Of a DNA stretch of 64,000 bases, positions 20,537-28,305 are shown one piece after another; position 1 is the stretch's first letter; the number at the start of each line of letters is the position of its first letter. The notes below the pieces were generated by a model. That model was not told where the DNA came from. It ran no database searches and saw only the letters and a list, made by a program, of their open reading frames with translations. The position numbers and the translations under genes are program-made. The stretch is from Solimicrobium silvestre. GTDB lineage: Bacteria > Pseudomonadota > Gammaproteobacteria > Burkholderiales > Burkholderiaceae_D. Location: NCBI RefSeq assembly GCF_002976435.1, contig NZ_PUGF01000026.1:1-64000 (forward strand), written 5' to 3'.

Positions 20537-21790
20537 CTAGTGAGCTGCCCATTGAATTGATGAGATATCAATTCCTTCTTTATACATATCCCATAACGGA
20601 GACAAGTCGCGCAGCTTGCTGACTTTTTCCTTCATTAAGGCAATCGTAAAGTCGATTTCTTGTTCGGTAGTAAAGCGTCCCATTGTGAAACGAATTGAGC
20701 TGTGTGCTAATTCATCGCTACGACCCAAAGCGCGCAATACATAAGATGGTTCCAGGCTGGCTGAAGTACAAGCAGAGCCAGAAGATACGGCAATATCTTT
20801 AATCGCCATAATCAGGGATTCACCTTCAACATAATTGAAGCTGACATTCAAGTTGTGCGGTATGCGGTGTGCCATATCGCCATTGATATAAACTTCTTCG
20901 ATTTCTTTTAAGCCATTCGCCAAACGGTCGCGCAATGCTTCAATGCGACGGTTTTCTTCGACCATTTCTTCTTTGGCGAGGCGGAATGCTTCGCCCATGC
21001 CTACAATTTGGTGCGTTGGCAGGGTGCCGGAACGCATCCCGCGTTCATGACCACCACCGTGCATTTGCGCTTCAATGCGGATCCGTGGTTTGCGACGTAC
21101 ATATAACGCGCCAATACCTTTTGGGCCATAAGTTTTATGGGCGGTAAGCGACAGTAAATCTACTTTGACGGTTTCCATATCAATGTCAACACGGCCTGTG
21201 GCTTGAGCAGCATCGCAATGGAAAATGATATTTTTCGAGCGGCAGAATTCGCCGATTTCAGCAATCGGCTGGATTACGCCAATTTCATTATTAACCCACA
21301 TGACGGACACTAAAATAGTGTCTGGGCGAACCGCAGCGGCTAATTGTTCAACGGTAATCAAGCCGTTTTCTTGCGGTTGCAAATAAGTCGCTTCAAAACC
21401 CTGACGCTCTAATTCACGCACTGTATCTAACACCGCTTTGTGTTCTGTTTTAACAGTGATTATGTGTTTGCCACGGGTTTTGTAGAATTGCGCAGCACCT
21501 TTCAGTGCTAGGTTATTACTTTCTGTAGTGCCAGAAGTCCAAACGATTTCACGCGGATCAGCACCAATTAACGCAGCAACATTGGCACGAGCTTCTTCCA
21601 CGGCTTGCTCCGCTGTCCAGCCATATACATGGCTACGTGAAGCAGGGTTGCCAAATTGCTCGCGTAAGTAAGGAATCATCTTGTCTGCTACCCGTGGATC
21701 TATCGGCGTAGTTGCTGAATAGTCCATATAAATCGGGAAGTGAGGCGCTGTAGTGGTTTCCAGCAAGCTATTTTTGATGGGATTGTTCAT
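20537..21790 (-). CDS. iscS: Cysteine desulfurase
   Basis: 417 aa PLP enzyme that takes sulfur from cysteine for cluster assembly and tRNA thiolation. [17 protein letters not shown] marks the family N terminus; here it follows a roughly 20-residue extension, longer than in E. coli IscS. The PLP Lys lies in [12 protein letters not shown] and the catalytic Cys in [24 protein letters not shown] sits 7 bases before the chosen ATG, so the extension is probably real. It is 12 bases after iscR. Confidence 0.97.
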   Translation of the reverse strand: MNNPIKNSLLETTTAPHFPIYMDYSATTPIDPRVADKMIPYLREQFGNPASRSHVYGWTAEQAVEEARANVAALIGADPREIVWTSGTTESNNLALKGAAQFYKTRGKHIITVKTEHKAVLDTVRELERQGFEATYLQPQENGLITVEQLAAAVRPDTILVSVMWVNNEIGVIQPIAEIGEFCRSKNIIFHCDAAQATGRVDIDMETVKVDLLSLTAHKTYGPKGIGALYVRRKPRIRIEAQMHGGGHERGMRSGTLPTHQIVGMGEAFRLAKEEMVEENRRIEALRDRLANGLKEIEEVYINGDMAHRIPHNLNVSFNYVEGESLIMAIKDIAVSSGSACTSASLEPSYVLRALGRSDELAHSSIRFTMGRFTTEQEIDFTIALMKEKVSKLRDLSPLWDMYKEGIDISSIQWAAH

Positions 21791-21802
21791 AAATCATTCC
21801 GG

Positions 21803-22270
21803 TTAGGCTAGATGTTGTTGGGTATGCATCACGATTATTTTTTGTTCTGAGGCGGTTTGTTGGTTGACTAGATCTTGTAACGAAACAGAGTCTAAATAAT
21901 CCACCATTTTAGCACTTAGCGTTGCCCACAGTTCATGGGTCATACAGCGCGCACCGCCCGGATGGTCGCTGCTATGGCAATTCTCTTTGCCACCGCATTG
22001 CGTTGCATCAATTGGCTCATCAACGGCAATAATGATGTCAGCGACAGTGACTTTATGTGCCGCGCGACCTAGATTGTAACCACCGCCTGGACCGCGTACC
22101 GATTCGACAATTTCATGGCGACGTAATTTGCCAAACAATTGTTCTAAATACGATAACGAAATTTCTTGACGCGAACTAATTCCTGCCAACGTGACTGGGC
22201 CTTCATTTTGGTGTAACGCTAGGTCAATCATGGCCGTTACTGCAAAGCGGCCTTTGGTCGTGAGTCGCAT
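21803..22270 (-). CDS. iscR: Fe-S-sensing Rrf2-family repressor of the isc operon
   Basis: 155 aa. The winged helix-turn-helix starts [19 protein letters not shown], with [10 protein letters not shown] as recognition region and [12 protein letters not shown] as wing. Cluster ligands are Cys92, Cys98 and Cys109 plus a His three residues later (CMTH). Compared with E. coli IscR (Cys92/98/104, His107), five extra residues (around SDHPGG) lie between the second and third Cys. AGGAGC precedes the start. It probably represses its own operon when carrying a [2Fe-2S] cluster, through the two sites upstream. Confidence 0.97.
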   Translation of the reverse strand: MRLTTKGRFAVTAMIDLALHQNEGPVTLAGISSRQEISLSYLEQLFGKLRRHEIVESVRGPGGGYNLGRAAHKVTVADIIIAVDEPIDATQCGGKENCHSSDHPGGARCMTHELWATLSAKMVDYLDSVSLQDLVNQQTASEQKIIVMHTQQHLA

Positions 22271-22348
22271 GAAGCTGCTCCTGTGTGACTACAAAGTTGT
22301 CATCTGTATTGCGCGTTTAAGTGTTGGGATGAGAGTAATTTCCCATTA

Positions 22349-22373
22349 ATTCCCTACTAATTCGCTCAAGTAT
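22349..22373 (-). promoter_or_regulatory. Predicted IscR type-1 binding site (proximal)
   Basis: Read on the minus strand, this 25-base stretch matches the published E. coli type-1 IscR motif at 21 of 25 positions by hand count. It begins ATACTTGAGCGAATTAG and covers the -10 element and transcription start of the iscR promoter, where bound IscR would block transcription. Confidence 0.65.
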
Positions 22374-22397
22374 AACAAACTTGAGCAATTCTGTCAG
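22369..22397 (-). promoter_or_regulatory. Sigma-70 promoter of the isc operon
   Basis: On the minus strand, -35 CTGACA (22392-22397), a 17-base spacer and -10 TATACT (22369-22374) preceded by an extended -10 TGT. Transcription would start near 22361, leaving a leader of about 90 nt before iscR. Both predicted IscR sites overlap it. Confidence 0.7.
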
Positions 22398-22401
22398 GTA
22401 A
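22377..22401 (-). promoter_or_regulatory. Predicted IscR type-1 binding site (distal)
   Basis: Read on the minus strand (TTACCTGACAGAATTGCTC and onward), it matches the E. coli type-1 IscR motif at 20 of 25 positions. It overlaps the -35 element and lies 3 bases from the proximal site. Two adjacent type-1 sites are also found at E. coli iscR. Confidence 0.62.
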
Positions 22402-22455
22402 CGGGTATTTTCACGGCTTGTGGTGACTTGTATTGCCGGATTTATTTTTATGTTC

Positions 22456-23079
22456 TTACTTAACAAAAACCGTTGCCAGCCAAGGTTGTTGGTCGCGTGG
22501 CAAGCCTTCCGGTCGGTAATAATGGGCGCGTTCTGTAAAGCCAGCATCAGTCAGATAACTACGCCAGGTTTCAAGGCTGTGATATGCGCCGTAGCGATCG
22601 CCACTCCAGCCTTCCTGGCCGGTTCCGCGAGGGTTTGAGCTGAAAAGAACGCCGCCCGGTTTCAGGCAGGCATTAAGTTGGCGCAAAATACGTGGGAGTT
22701 CCTGGCTGGGGATATGGAATAACGACGCATTGGCAAAAATTCCATCAAAATAATTGCCAGGTAAATCTAGCTGTAAAAAATCTTGATGCCAGACTTCGCA
22801 ACCCGTCGCGGCACGTGCCATTTCGACGAATTTAGCGGTGCCATCCAAGCCAATTGCATAATGACCCAGCTGCTTAAAGCTAGCTAAGTCGCGTCCCGGG
22901 CCGCAACCGAAATCTAGAATTGTGTAAGGTGCTGTAACGTGTATTTGATTTAGTAATGCGTTGATGTTTTGGCTTACATCATGATCTTGCGTACCGATTT
23001 TGAAGTTTTCTGCGTTATTTTCATAATGCTCGCGGGTGCGCGCAGAAATGGCGGTGAGATCAGGGGGAGGTAATGTCAT
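22456..23079 (-). CDS. Class I SAM-dependent methyltransferase
   Basis: 207 aa. The SAM-binding motif is ILDFGCGPGRDLASF (Gly-rich loop), followed by GLDGTAKFVEMAR with the acidic ribose-binding residue, then FDGIFANASLFHI and LKPGGVLFSSNPRG, as in small-molecule methyltransferases of the Methyltransf_11/25 type. The substrate is not evident. It lies between the cphA terminator and the isc promoter, so it is probably a single-gene unit. Confidence 0.85.
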   Translation of the reverse strand: MTLPPPDLTAISARTREHYENNAENFKIGTQDHDVSQNINALLNQIHVTAPYTILDFGCGPGRDLASFKQLGHYAIGLDGTAKFVEMARAATGCEVWHQDFLQLDLPGNYFDGIFANASLFHIPSQELPRILRQLNACLKPGGVLFSSNPRGTGQEGWSGDRYGAYHSLETWRSYLTDAGFTERAHYYRPEGLPRDQQPWLATVFVK

Positions 23080-23102
23080 AAGATCGGCCAGTGTTTATAT
23101 CT

Positions 23103-23131
23103 GGAGTCTGATTGCGTGCGAATCAGACTCC
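23103..23131 (-). terminator. Hairpin after cphA
   Basis: Perfect 11-bp inverted repeat GGAGTCTGATT / AATCAGACTCC with a 7-base loop, 10 bases past the cphA stop codon on the minus strand. No long T run follows, so termination may be weaker than in a textbook terminator. Confidence 0.65.
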
Positions 23132-23140
23132 GATAGTTTG

Positions 23141-25711
23141 TTAGCCTTGCTGAATGCGCTGGGAAATATGCGCCAAGGCTTCCTCTACCTGATCAACCAA
23201 AATCAGGCACAAATCACCTTCAGTCAGATTTGCTAACGCAGTATCAATAGCGATAAATTCGCCCTGAATTTCACTGATTTGTTTAGTGCGTTTGGCGTTT
23301 TTCAATCCAGCGCGCAATAAGGCCACCACTTCACCATCAGCACGACCACGTTGGCATTGATCCTGATACAGAATCACGTCATCGAAGGCTGCGCCTAAAA
23401 TTTCAGTTTGTTGGCGAATATCTTGGTCACGCCGGTCGCCGGCACCGCTAATTACTACCGAACGGCGTTTGGCCGGCATGGTTTCCACTGCATTGACCAA
23501 GGCTACAATAGCGTCAGGATTGTGGCCGTAGTCAGCAATTAAAGTCGCGCCCCGATAGTTAAACAAATTGAAGCGTCCTGGCGCGTTATCTGTGTCATTG
23601 GCAAAGGTTTTTAAGCCGACTTCAATTGACTGCCAACTAATTCCGACTCCCCAGGCTGCTGCAACGGATGCCATCACATTTTCTACCTGGAAGGCAATGT
23701 TGCCACCATGCGTAATTGGGACGTTGGACAGGGCTATTTTGTGTTTAAACTCACCCTCGGCGGCGACTAACATGCCGTCTTCTACATACACAACACGATT
23801 ACCTTGGGCGCGATGCGTTGCCATAATCGCTTCATGGCTATCCGCCGCGAAAAAGGTGACTTTACCTAAGCAATTGTTCGCCATGCTGGCAACAATCGGA
23901 TCGGCCGCATTAAGTACCGCTACGCCGTTATCGGCCACGTTTTGAACGATGACGCGTTTCAATACTGCTAAATCTTCTAAGCTGGTGATGTAATTTAAGC
24001 CTAAATGGTCGCCTGTGCCGATGTTGGTAATTACCGCTACCTGGCAACGATCAAACGCTAAGCCTTCACGCAATACGCCACCACGGGCTGTCTCAAAAAC
24101 GGCTGCATCTACATCAGGGTGTAACAATACATTACGGGCGCTACGTGGCCCGCTGCAATCGCCGCTGTCGATGCGTTGACCTTCAATATAGACGCCGTCG
24201 GTGTTGGTCATGCCGGTGCGTAATCCAGATGCGGTGAGCAAATGCGCGATGAGGCGTACTGTTGTGGTTTTGCCGTTGGTGCCGGTAACCGCAACAACAG
24301 GAATACGACCGTCGTTGCCTTCTTCAAACATGGTGGCAACGATCGCTTCGCCCACTTGACGGCCTTTGCCGAAAGATGGGGAAATATGCATACGCAAACC
24401 AGGTGCGGCATTGACTTCAACTATGCCGCCGTGTTGTTCTTCGATCGGTTTTAACACGCTGTCGCAGACTAAGTCCACGCCGCAAATATCAAGTCCTACC
24501 ATTTGCGCAGCGGCTACTGCTCTGGCGGCAACTTCTGGATGTACGTCATCGGTAACATCCGTCGCGGAACCGCCGGTAGACAGGTTGGCGTTATTGCGTA
24601 AATTTACCCGACGGCCTTTAGGCGGAATGGATTCAGCATTAAAGCCTTGTGAAGACAGGCTTGCTAAAGCGATGTCATCAATGCGGATTTTGGTCAGCGA
24701 AGTCGCATGACCAGAGCCACGCTTTGGATCAAGATTAACGTGGTCGACTAATTGTTTCACTGTTTTAACGCCATCACCAACTACTTGCGGTGGGTCACGT
24801 CGCGCGGCGGCAATGAGTTTGTTGCCGATGACCAGCAGGCGGAAATCGCTGCCGGGTAAATAGCGTTCAACTAAAATATCGTCGCGGAATTCGGATGCGG
24901 CCAAAAATGCGGCATCGAGTTGTTCACGGGTCGTGATGTTGACGGTGACGCCTTTACCTTGATTACCGTCTTTTGGTTTAACAACCACCGGCAAACCAAT
25001 TTCACAAGCGACTTTCCAACCGTCATCCGTATCAACTACAGTACGACCGAGCGGAACAGGAACGCCCGCTGCATTCAATAATTTTTTGGTGAGTTCTTTG
25101 TCTTGGGCAATGGCTTCGGCAATCGCGCTAGTGCAATCCATTTCAGCAGCTTGAATGCGGCGTTGTTTACTACCCCAGCCGAACATGACCAAGCTGCCAT
25201 CGGTGAGCCGGCGATAAGGGATATTGCGCGCTACAGCAGCATGCACAATCGAGCCAGTAGAAGGGCCTAAGCGTACATCTTCATCGAGTTCGCGCAGGTC
25301 TGATAATGCGCTATCGAGATCAAAAAAACTATCTTGCAAGGCAGCGATACATAATTTATCGGCAAGCTCAAAAGCCAAACGGCCAACCGCTTCTTCGGTG
25401 TATTCAACGACGACTTGAAAAACGCCCGGTTCCATTGTTTGCGTAGTGCGACTAAACGTAACAGGACATCCGGCTGATGCTTGCAAACCTAACGCAACAT
25501 GTTCGTATACATGAGCGATAGGAATAGCATCATGGTAGCCGGTAGGTTGCAGTGAACTCAGATCAGGAAAGCGCGCACGAAGACGGGTTTCAAAATCGGG
25601 AAGATTGATAATATTCAGTTCGTCGGGACTGCACGTCACTATCGCTTCAATGGCGGTGTGATGGCTCCAAAGATTGGGGCCGCGCAGGGCTCGAATACGT
25701 GAAACTTCCAT
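23141..25711 (-). CDS. cphA: Cyanophycin synthetase
   Basis: 856 aa. Builds cyanophycin, a poly-Asp backbone with Arg side chains, using ATP at two active sites. An N-terminal domain (1-160) precedes an ATP-grasp domain (about 205-465: PVVVKPKDGNQGKGV, DILVERYLPGSDFRLLV, IVEVNAAPGLRMH). The Mur-ligase-like domain has an intact P-loop at 477-484 (GTNGKTTT) and a complete C-terminal lobe (APGRFNLFNYRGATLIADYGHNP). Length and motifs match active CphA1 enzymes. It is the second gene of a leftward cphA'-cphA pair (74-base gap) and ends at a hairpin. No cyanophycinase (cphB) is in the window. Confidence 0.96.
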   Translation of the reverse strand: MEVSRIRALRGPNLWSHHTAIEAIVTCSPDELNIINLPDFETRLRARFPDLSSLQPTGYHDAIPIAHVYEHVALGLQASAGCPVTFSRTTQTMEPGVFQVVVEYTEEAVGRLAFELADKLCIAALQDSFFDLDSALSDLRELDEDVRLGPSTGSIVHAAVARNIPYRRLTDGSLVMFGWGSKQRRIQAAEMDCTSAIAEAIAQDKELTKKLLNAAGVPVPLGRTVVDTDDGWKVACEIGLPVVVKPKDGNQGKGVTVNITTREQLDAAFLAASEFRDDILVERYLPGSDFRLLVIGNKLIAAARRDPPQVVGDGVKTVKQLVDHVNLDPKRGSGHATSLTKIRIDDIALASLSSQGFNAESIPPKGRRVNLRNNANLSTGGSATDVTDDVHPEVAARAVAAAQMVGLDICGVDLVCDSVLKPIEEQHGGIVEVNAAPGLRMHISPSFGKGRQVGEAIVATMFEEGNDGRIPVVAVTGTNGKTTTVRLIAHLLTASGLRTGMTNTDGVYIEGQRIDSGDCSGPRSARNVLLHPDVDAAVFETARGGVLREGLAFDRCQVAVITNIGTGDHLGLNYITSLEDLAVLKRVIVQNVADNGVAVLNAADPIVASMANNCLGKVTFFAADSHEAIMATHRAQGNRVVYVEDGMLVAAEGEFKHKIALSNVPITHGGNIAFQVENVMASVAAAWGVGISWQSIEVGLKTFANDTDNAPGRFNLFNYRGATLIADYGHNPDAIVALVNAVETMPAKRRSVVISGAGDRRDQDIRQQTEILGAAFDDVILYQDQCQRGRADGEVVALLRAGLKNAKRTKQISEIQGEFIAIDTALANLTEGDLCLILVDQVEEALAHISQRIQQG

Positions 25712-25785
25712 AAAATTATTGTCCTAAGATCTTGTGTGCTAATTAAGTTTGTTAAATAAGTTTGTAATTTAAGCGTCAAACTTGT

Positions 25786-27972
25786 TTAATAATGTGTTTT
25801 TTTAGGGTTCGATTCAAACGTCCTGAGGCCCGCTTCAATCAACTCCGGTGAAATATTCAAGGCCCAAGCTGCCGCTACTGCGGCCATAACGTTGGCTGGT
25901 TGTGCGGCTTTAGTCGGCTTCAGAGATGACAGCGGTAATAACGCAGTTTCTTGTTCGCCATTGGCCAGCACGATTGTATTGTCACGTAAAAATACGACAC
26001 GTTCACCCTCAGCTCGATGCTTGATAATGGCTGCTAAAGTCGGATTGTCGCCATAAAAAATCACTGTCCCGTCACATAATTCAGCCATTTCAACAATGCG
26101 TGGATTGGCTGCATTTAACACAGCTACGCCACTTGGCAAAATGACGTCGATTTGGGTGCGGACTATATTGAATAGCTTGTCGTGGTCAGTAATATAGAAT
26201 TCGCTCAAGTCTGCCGTGTTCAGATTTTCAGTGATTTCACTCACCACACCAACGGCGCATTTGTCGTAGACCAATCCTTCACTCAGAATCATGCGGTGGC
26301 TGGTTTCAAATACTGCCGCGTCGATTGAGCGATTAATCAATAAGCGTTGACCTGCGTCCCAGTTAATACCGTTTTTACTATCTATCTGGCGATGATCAAG
26401 ATACAAGCCTGTGCTGCAAGCCAAGCCAACATGTTTACCGCTGACATGAATTAAATGGGCGATTAAACGCGCAATTAATGTTGAGCCGCTGGCTTCGGTA
26501 ACGCCAATAATAGGAATGCGACCAGATCCGTCATTAGGAAATAAATGATCAATAATGGCTGTGCCAATTGGTCGTGGTAAGCCGCTAGCTGGTTTTAAAT
26601 GCGCCAGTAAACCTGGGCCAGCATTGACTTCAATAACGGCACCGCGTTGTGAATTCAACGGCTTGGAAATATCTTCAACGACTAAATCAACGCCGGCCAC
26701 ATCCAGACCAACTACACGCGCTGCCAGCGTAGCAATAGCGGCAATGCTTGGGTGAATTTGGTCGGTAACGTCAAAGGCGACATTGCCATTGCGTTGAATT
26801 AATACCCGATGGCCTTCGGTAGGAATGTCATAGGCGGTAAAGCCCTGGCGCTCAAGTTCTAAAATGATTTCAGCACCATTTTGCGGGCCTAATGCATTCA
26901 AAGGAAATTCTTCTGTCGTGCCACGGCGTGGATCAGAATTGATCTGACTATCAACCAATTCAATAATGTTGGATTTGCCATCGCCGGTAACCCATGCGGC
27001 TTCACCGGCAGCGACGGCAACCACTTTTTTGCCGACTACTAATACACGGTGTTCGTTACCCGGGATGAATTGTTCAACGATAACGGCACTGCCATCGCCT
27101 TTACGGTCGGCGAGTTTAAACGCTGCGATCACATCAGCTTCGTTTTTTAAATCAAGTGAAACGCCGCGACCATGATTGCCGTCGTAAGGTTTTACTACTA
27201 CAGGCAAGCCAATATCTTGGGCTGCTTCCCAGGCTTCTTCGGCTGAATGCACGAGCGAGCCTTCTGGAACTGGTACGCCGCAGGATTTTAATAATGACTT
27301 GGTTAAGTCTTTATCCGACGAAATGCTTTCAGCAATCGCACTGGTTTGATCCGTTTCTGCGGTCCAGATACGACGTTGTTTGTTACCAAAGCCAAGTTGC
27401 ACCAAATTGCCGTCATTCAGGCGCAACCAGGGAATGGAACGGGTAGTGGCGGCATCAACAATGTGTGCAGTTGACGGCCCCAGGCAAAGTGAGTCAACCA
27501 AGCTGCTTAATTCTGCCACTTTGGCAGTCACGTCATAAGCAGTGTTTTCAATGGCGGCTAACAGTAATTCGCGCCCAGCAACCAGTGCTGCGCGACCAAC
27601 TTGCTCTTGACGGGTGCGAAACGCCATTTTGTACAAGCTCGGTTCGGCCGCTTTGCGGGTTTTACCAAAGCCAGTACGCATGCCCGCTAAATTTTGTAGT
27701 TCGAGGACGATATGTTCCAGAACGTGGGCGGCCCATGTTCCAGTGTGTAAACGCTCAATAAATCCACCACGTTCACCGACGCCGCAGCGATGTTCAATTA
27801 AACTCGGTAACCACGCAATTAAGCGGTCGTTAAAGCCGGGCAGGGTATTGGAAGGATGGTTTTCTAAGTCGCCGATATCAACCCAAGCTTCAATGACTGG
27901 GCGATAAGTCCATATGTTCGGTCCGCGTAAATAAGTCACGCGAGTAAATTTGATATCTTTCTTGTTTGTCAT
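25786..27972 (-). CDS. cphA': Cyanophycin synthetase-like protein CphA' with degenerate Mur domain
   Basis: 728 aa paralogue of the next gene. The N-terminal domain (LRGPNIWTYRPVIEAWVDIG) and ATP-grasp domain (PVVVKPYDGNHGRGVSLD, VIVEQFIPGNEHRVLVVG, VIEVNAGPGLLAH) are intact. The Mur-type P-loop is lost: GTNGKTTT is replaced by TEASGSTL at 491-498, without the ATP-binding Lys. The protein ends where CphA enters its C-terminal lobe, about 130 residues short. It may ligate only one substrate, help CphA, or act on beta-Asp-Arg dipeptides as cyanobacterial CphA2 does; the last is inference by analogy. First gene of the pair. Confidence 0.88.
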   Translation of the reverse strand: MTNKKDIKFTRVTYLRGPNIWTYRPVIEAWVDIGDLENHPSNTLPGFNDRLIAWLPSLIEHRCGVGERGGFIERLHTGTWAAHVLEHIVLELQNLAGMRTGFGKTRKAAEPSLYKMAFRTRQEQVGRAALVAGRELLLAAIENTAYDVTAKVAELSSLVDSLCLGPSTAHIVDAATTRSIPWLRLNDGNLVQLGFGNKQRRIWTAETDQTSAIAESISSDKDLTKSLLKSCGVPVPEGSLVHSAEEAWEAAQDIGLPVVVKPYDGNHGRGVSLDLKNEADVIAAFKLADRKGDGSAVIVEQFIPGNEHRVLVVGKKVVAVAAGEAAWVTGDGKSNIIELVDSQINSDPRRGTTEEFPLNALGPQNGAEIILELERQGFTAYDIPTEGHRVLIQRNGNVAFDVTDQIHPSIAAIATLAARVVGLDVAGVDLVVEDISKPLNSQRGAVIEVNAGPGLLAHLKPASGLPRPIGTAIIDHLFPNDGSGRIPIIGVTEASGSTLIARLIAHLIHVSGKHVGLACSTGLYLDHRQIDSKNGINWDAGQRLLINRSIDAAVFETSHRMILSEGLVYDKCAVGVVSEITENLNTADLSEFYITDHDKLFNIVRTQIDVILPSGVAVLNAANPRIVEMAELCDGTVIFYGDNPTLAAIIKHRAEGERVVFLRDNTIVLANGEQETALLPLSSLKPTKAAQPANVMAAVAAAWALNISPELIEAGLRTFESNPKKTHY

Positions 27973-28305
27973 TTATTTTATTTTCACCAACATTTGGGGC
28001 GGGATTACCCATATTCCCAATTCATTAATCGATACAAATAATTACCTTAAGAAACTAGGACAGACTTACTGTTTCTCTTATTGTATACTCTCGAAAAATT
28101 ATTTCGAGTCTTGAAGTAGCAATTTAGTGGGTAACCTAATTCGATAGAATACCGTAATTTACACCTCCTGCGCTACGGTTAAAGCCTCTAAAACTTGCTG
28201 ATCTTGAGTAGATCGCTAAACTGCTCACTAAGAAACCTATTTTCCTACCCTATTTTATTCACCGCCCAATAACGGAAGCGGTGGCACTCTGGAGCACGCA
28301 TAATA
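27973..28305. promoter_or_regulatory. Divergent control region between the cphA'-cphA and ABC-DUF1854-YihY operons
   Basis: 333 AT-rich bases with no gene. It must hold the promoters for both directions. On the plus strand a TATACT element (28084-28089) lies one base before a perfect inverted repeat at 28090-28108; no good -35 was seen at normal spacing, so an activator may be needed. GGAGC lies 11 bases before the ABC gene ATG and GGTGAAAA before cphA'. Confidence 0.55.
28090..28108. promoter_or_regulatory. Palindromic candidate operator
   Basis: CTCGAAA-AATTA-TTTCGAG: perfect 7-bp arms and a 5-base centre, directly after a TATACT -10-like element. The position suits binding by a dimeric regulator. 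There is no T tract, so it is not a good terminator. The regulator is unknown. Confidence 0.45.
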
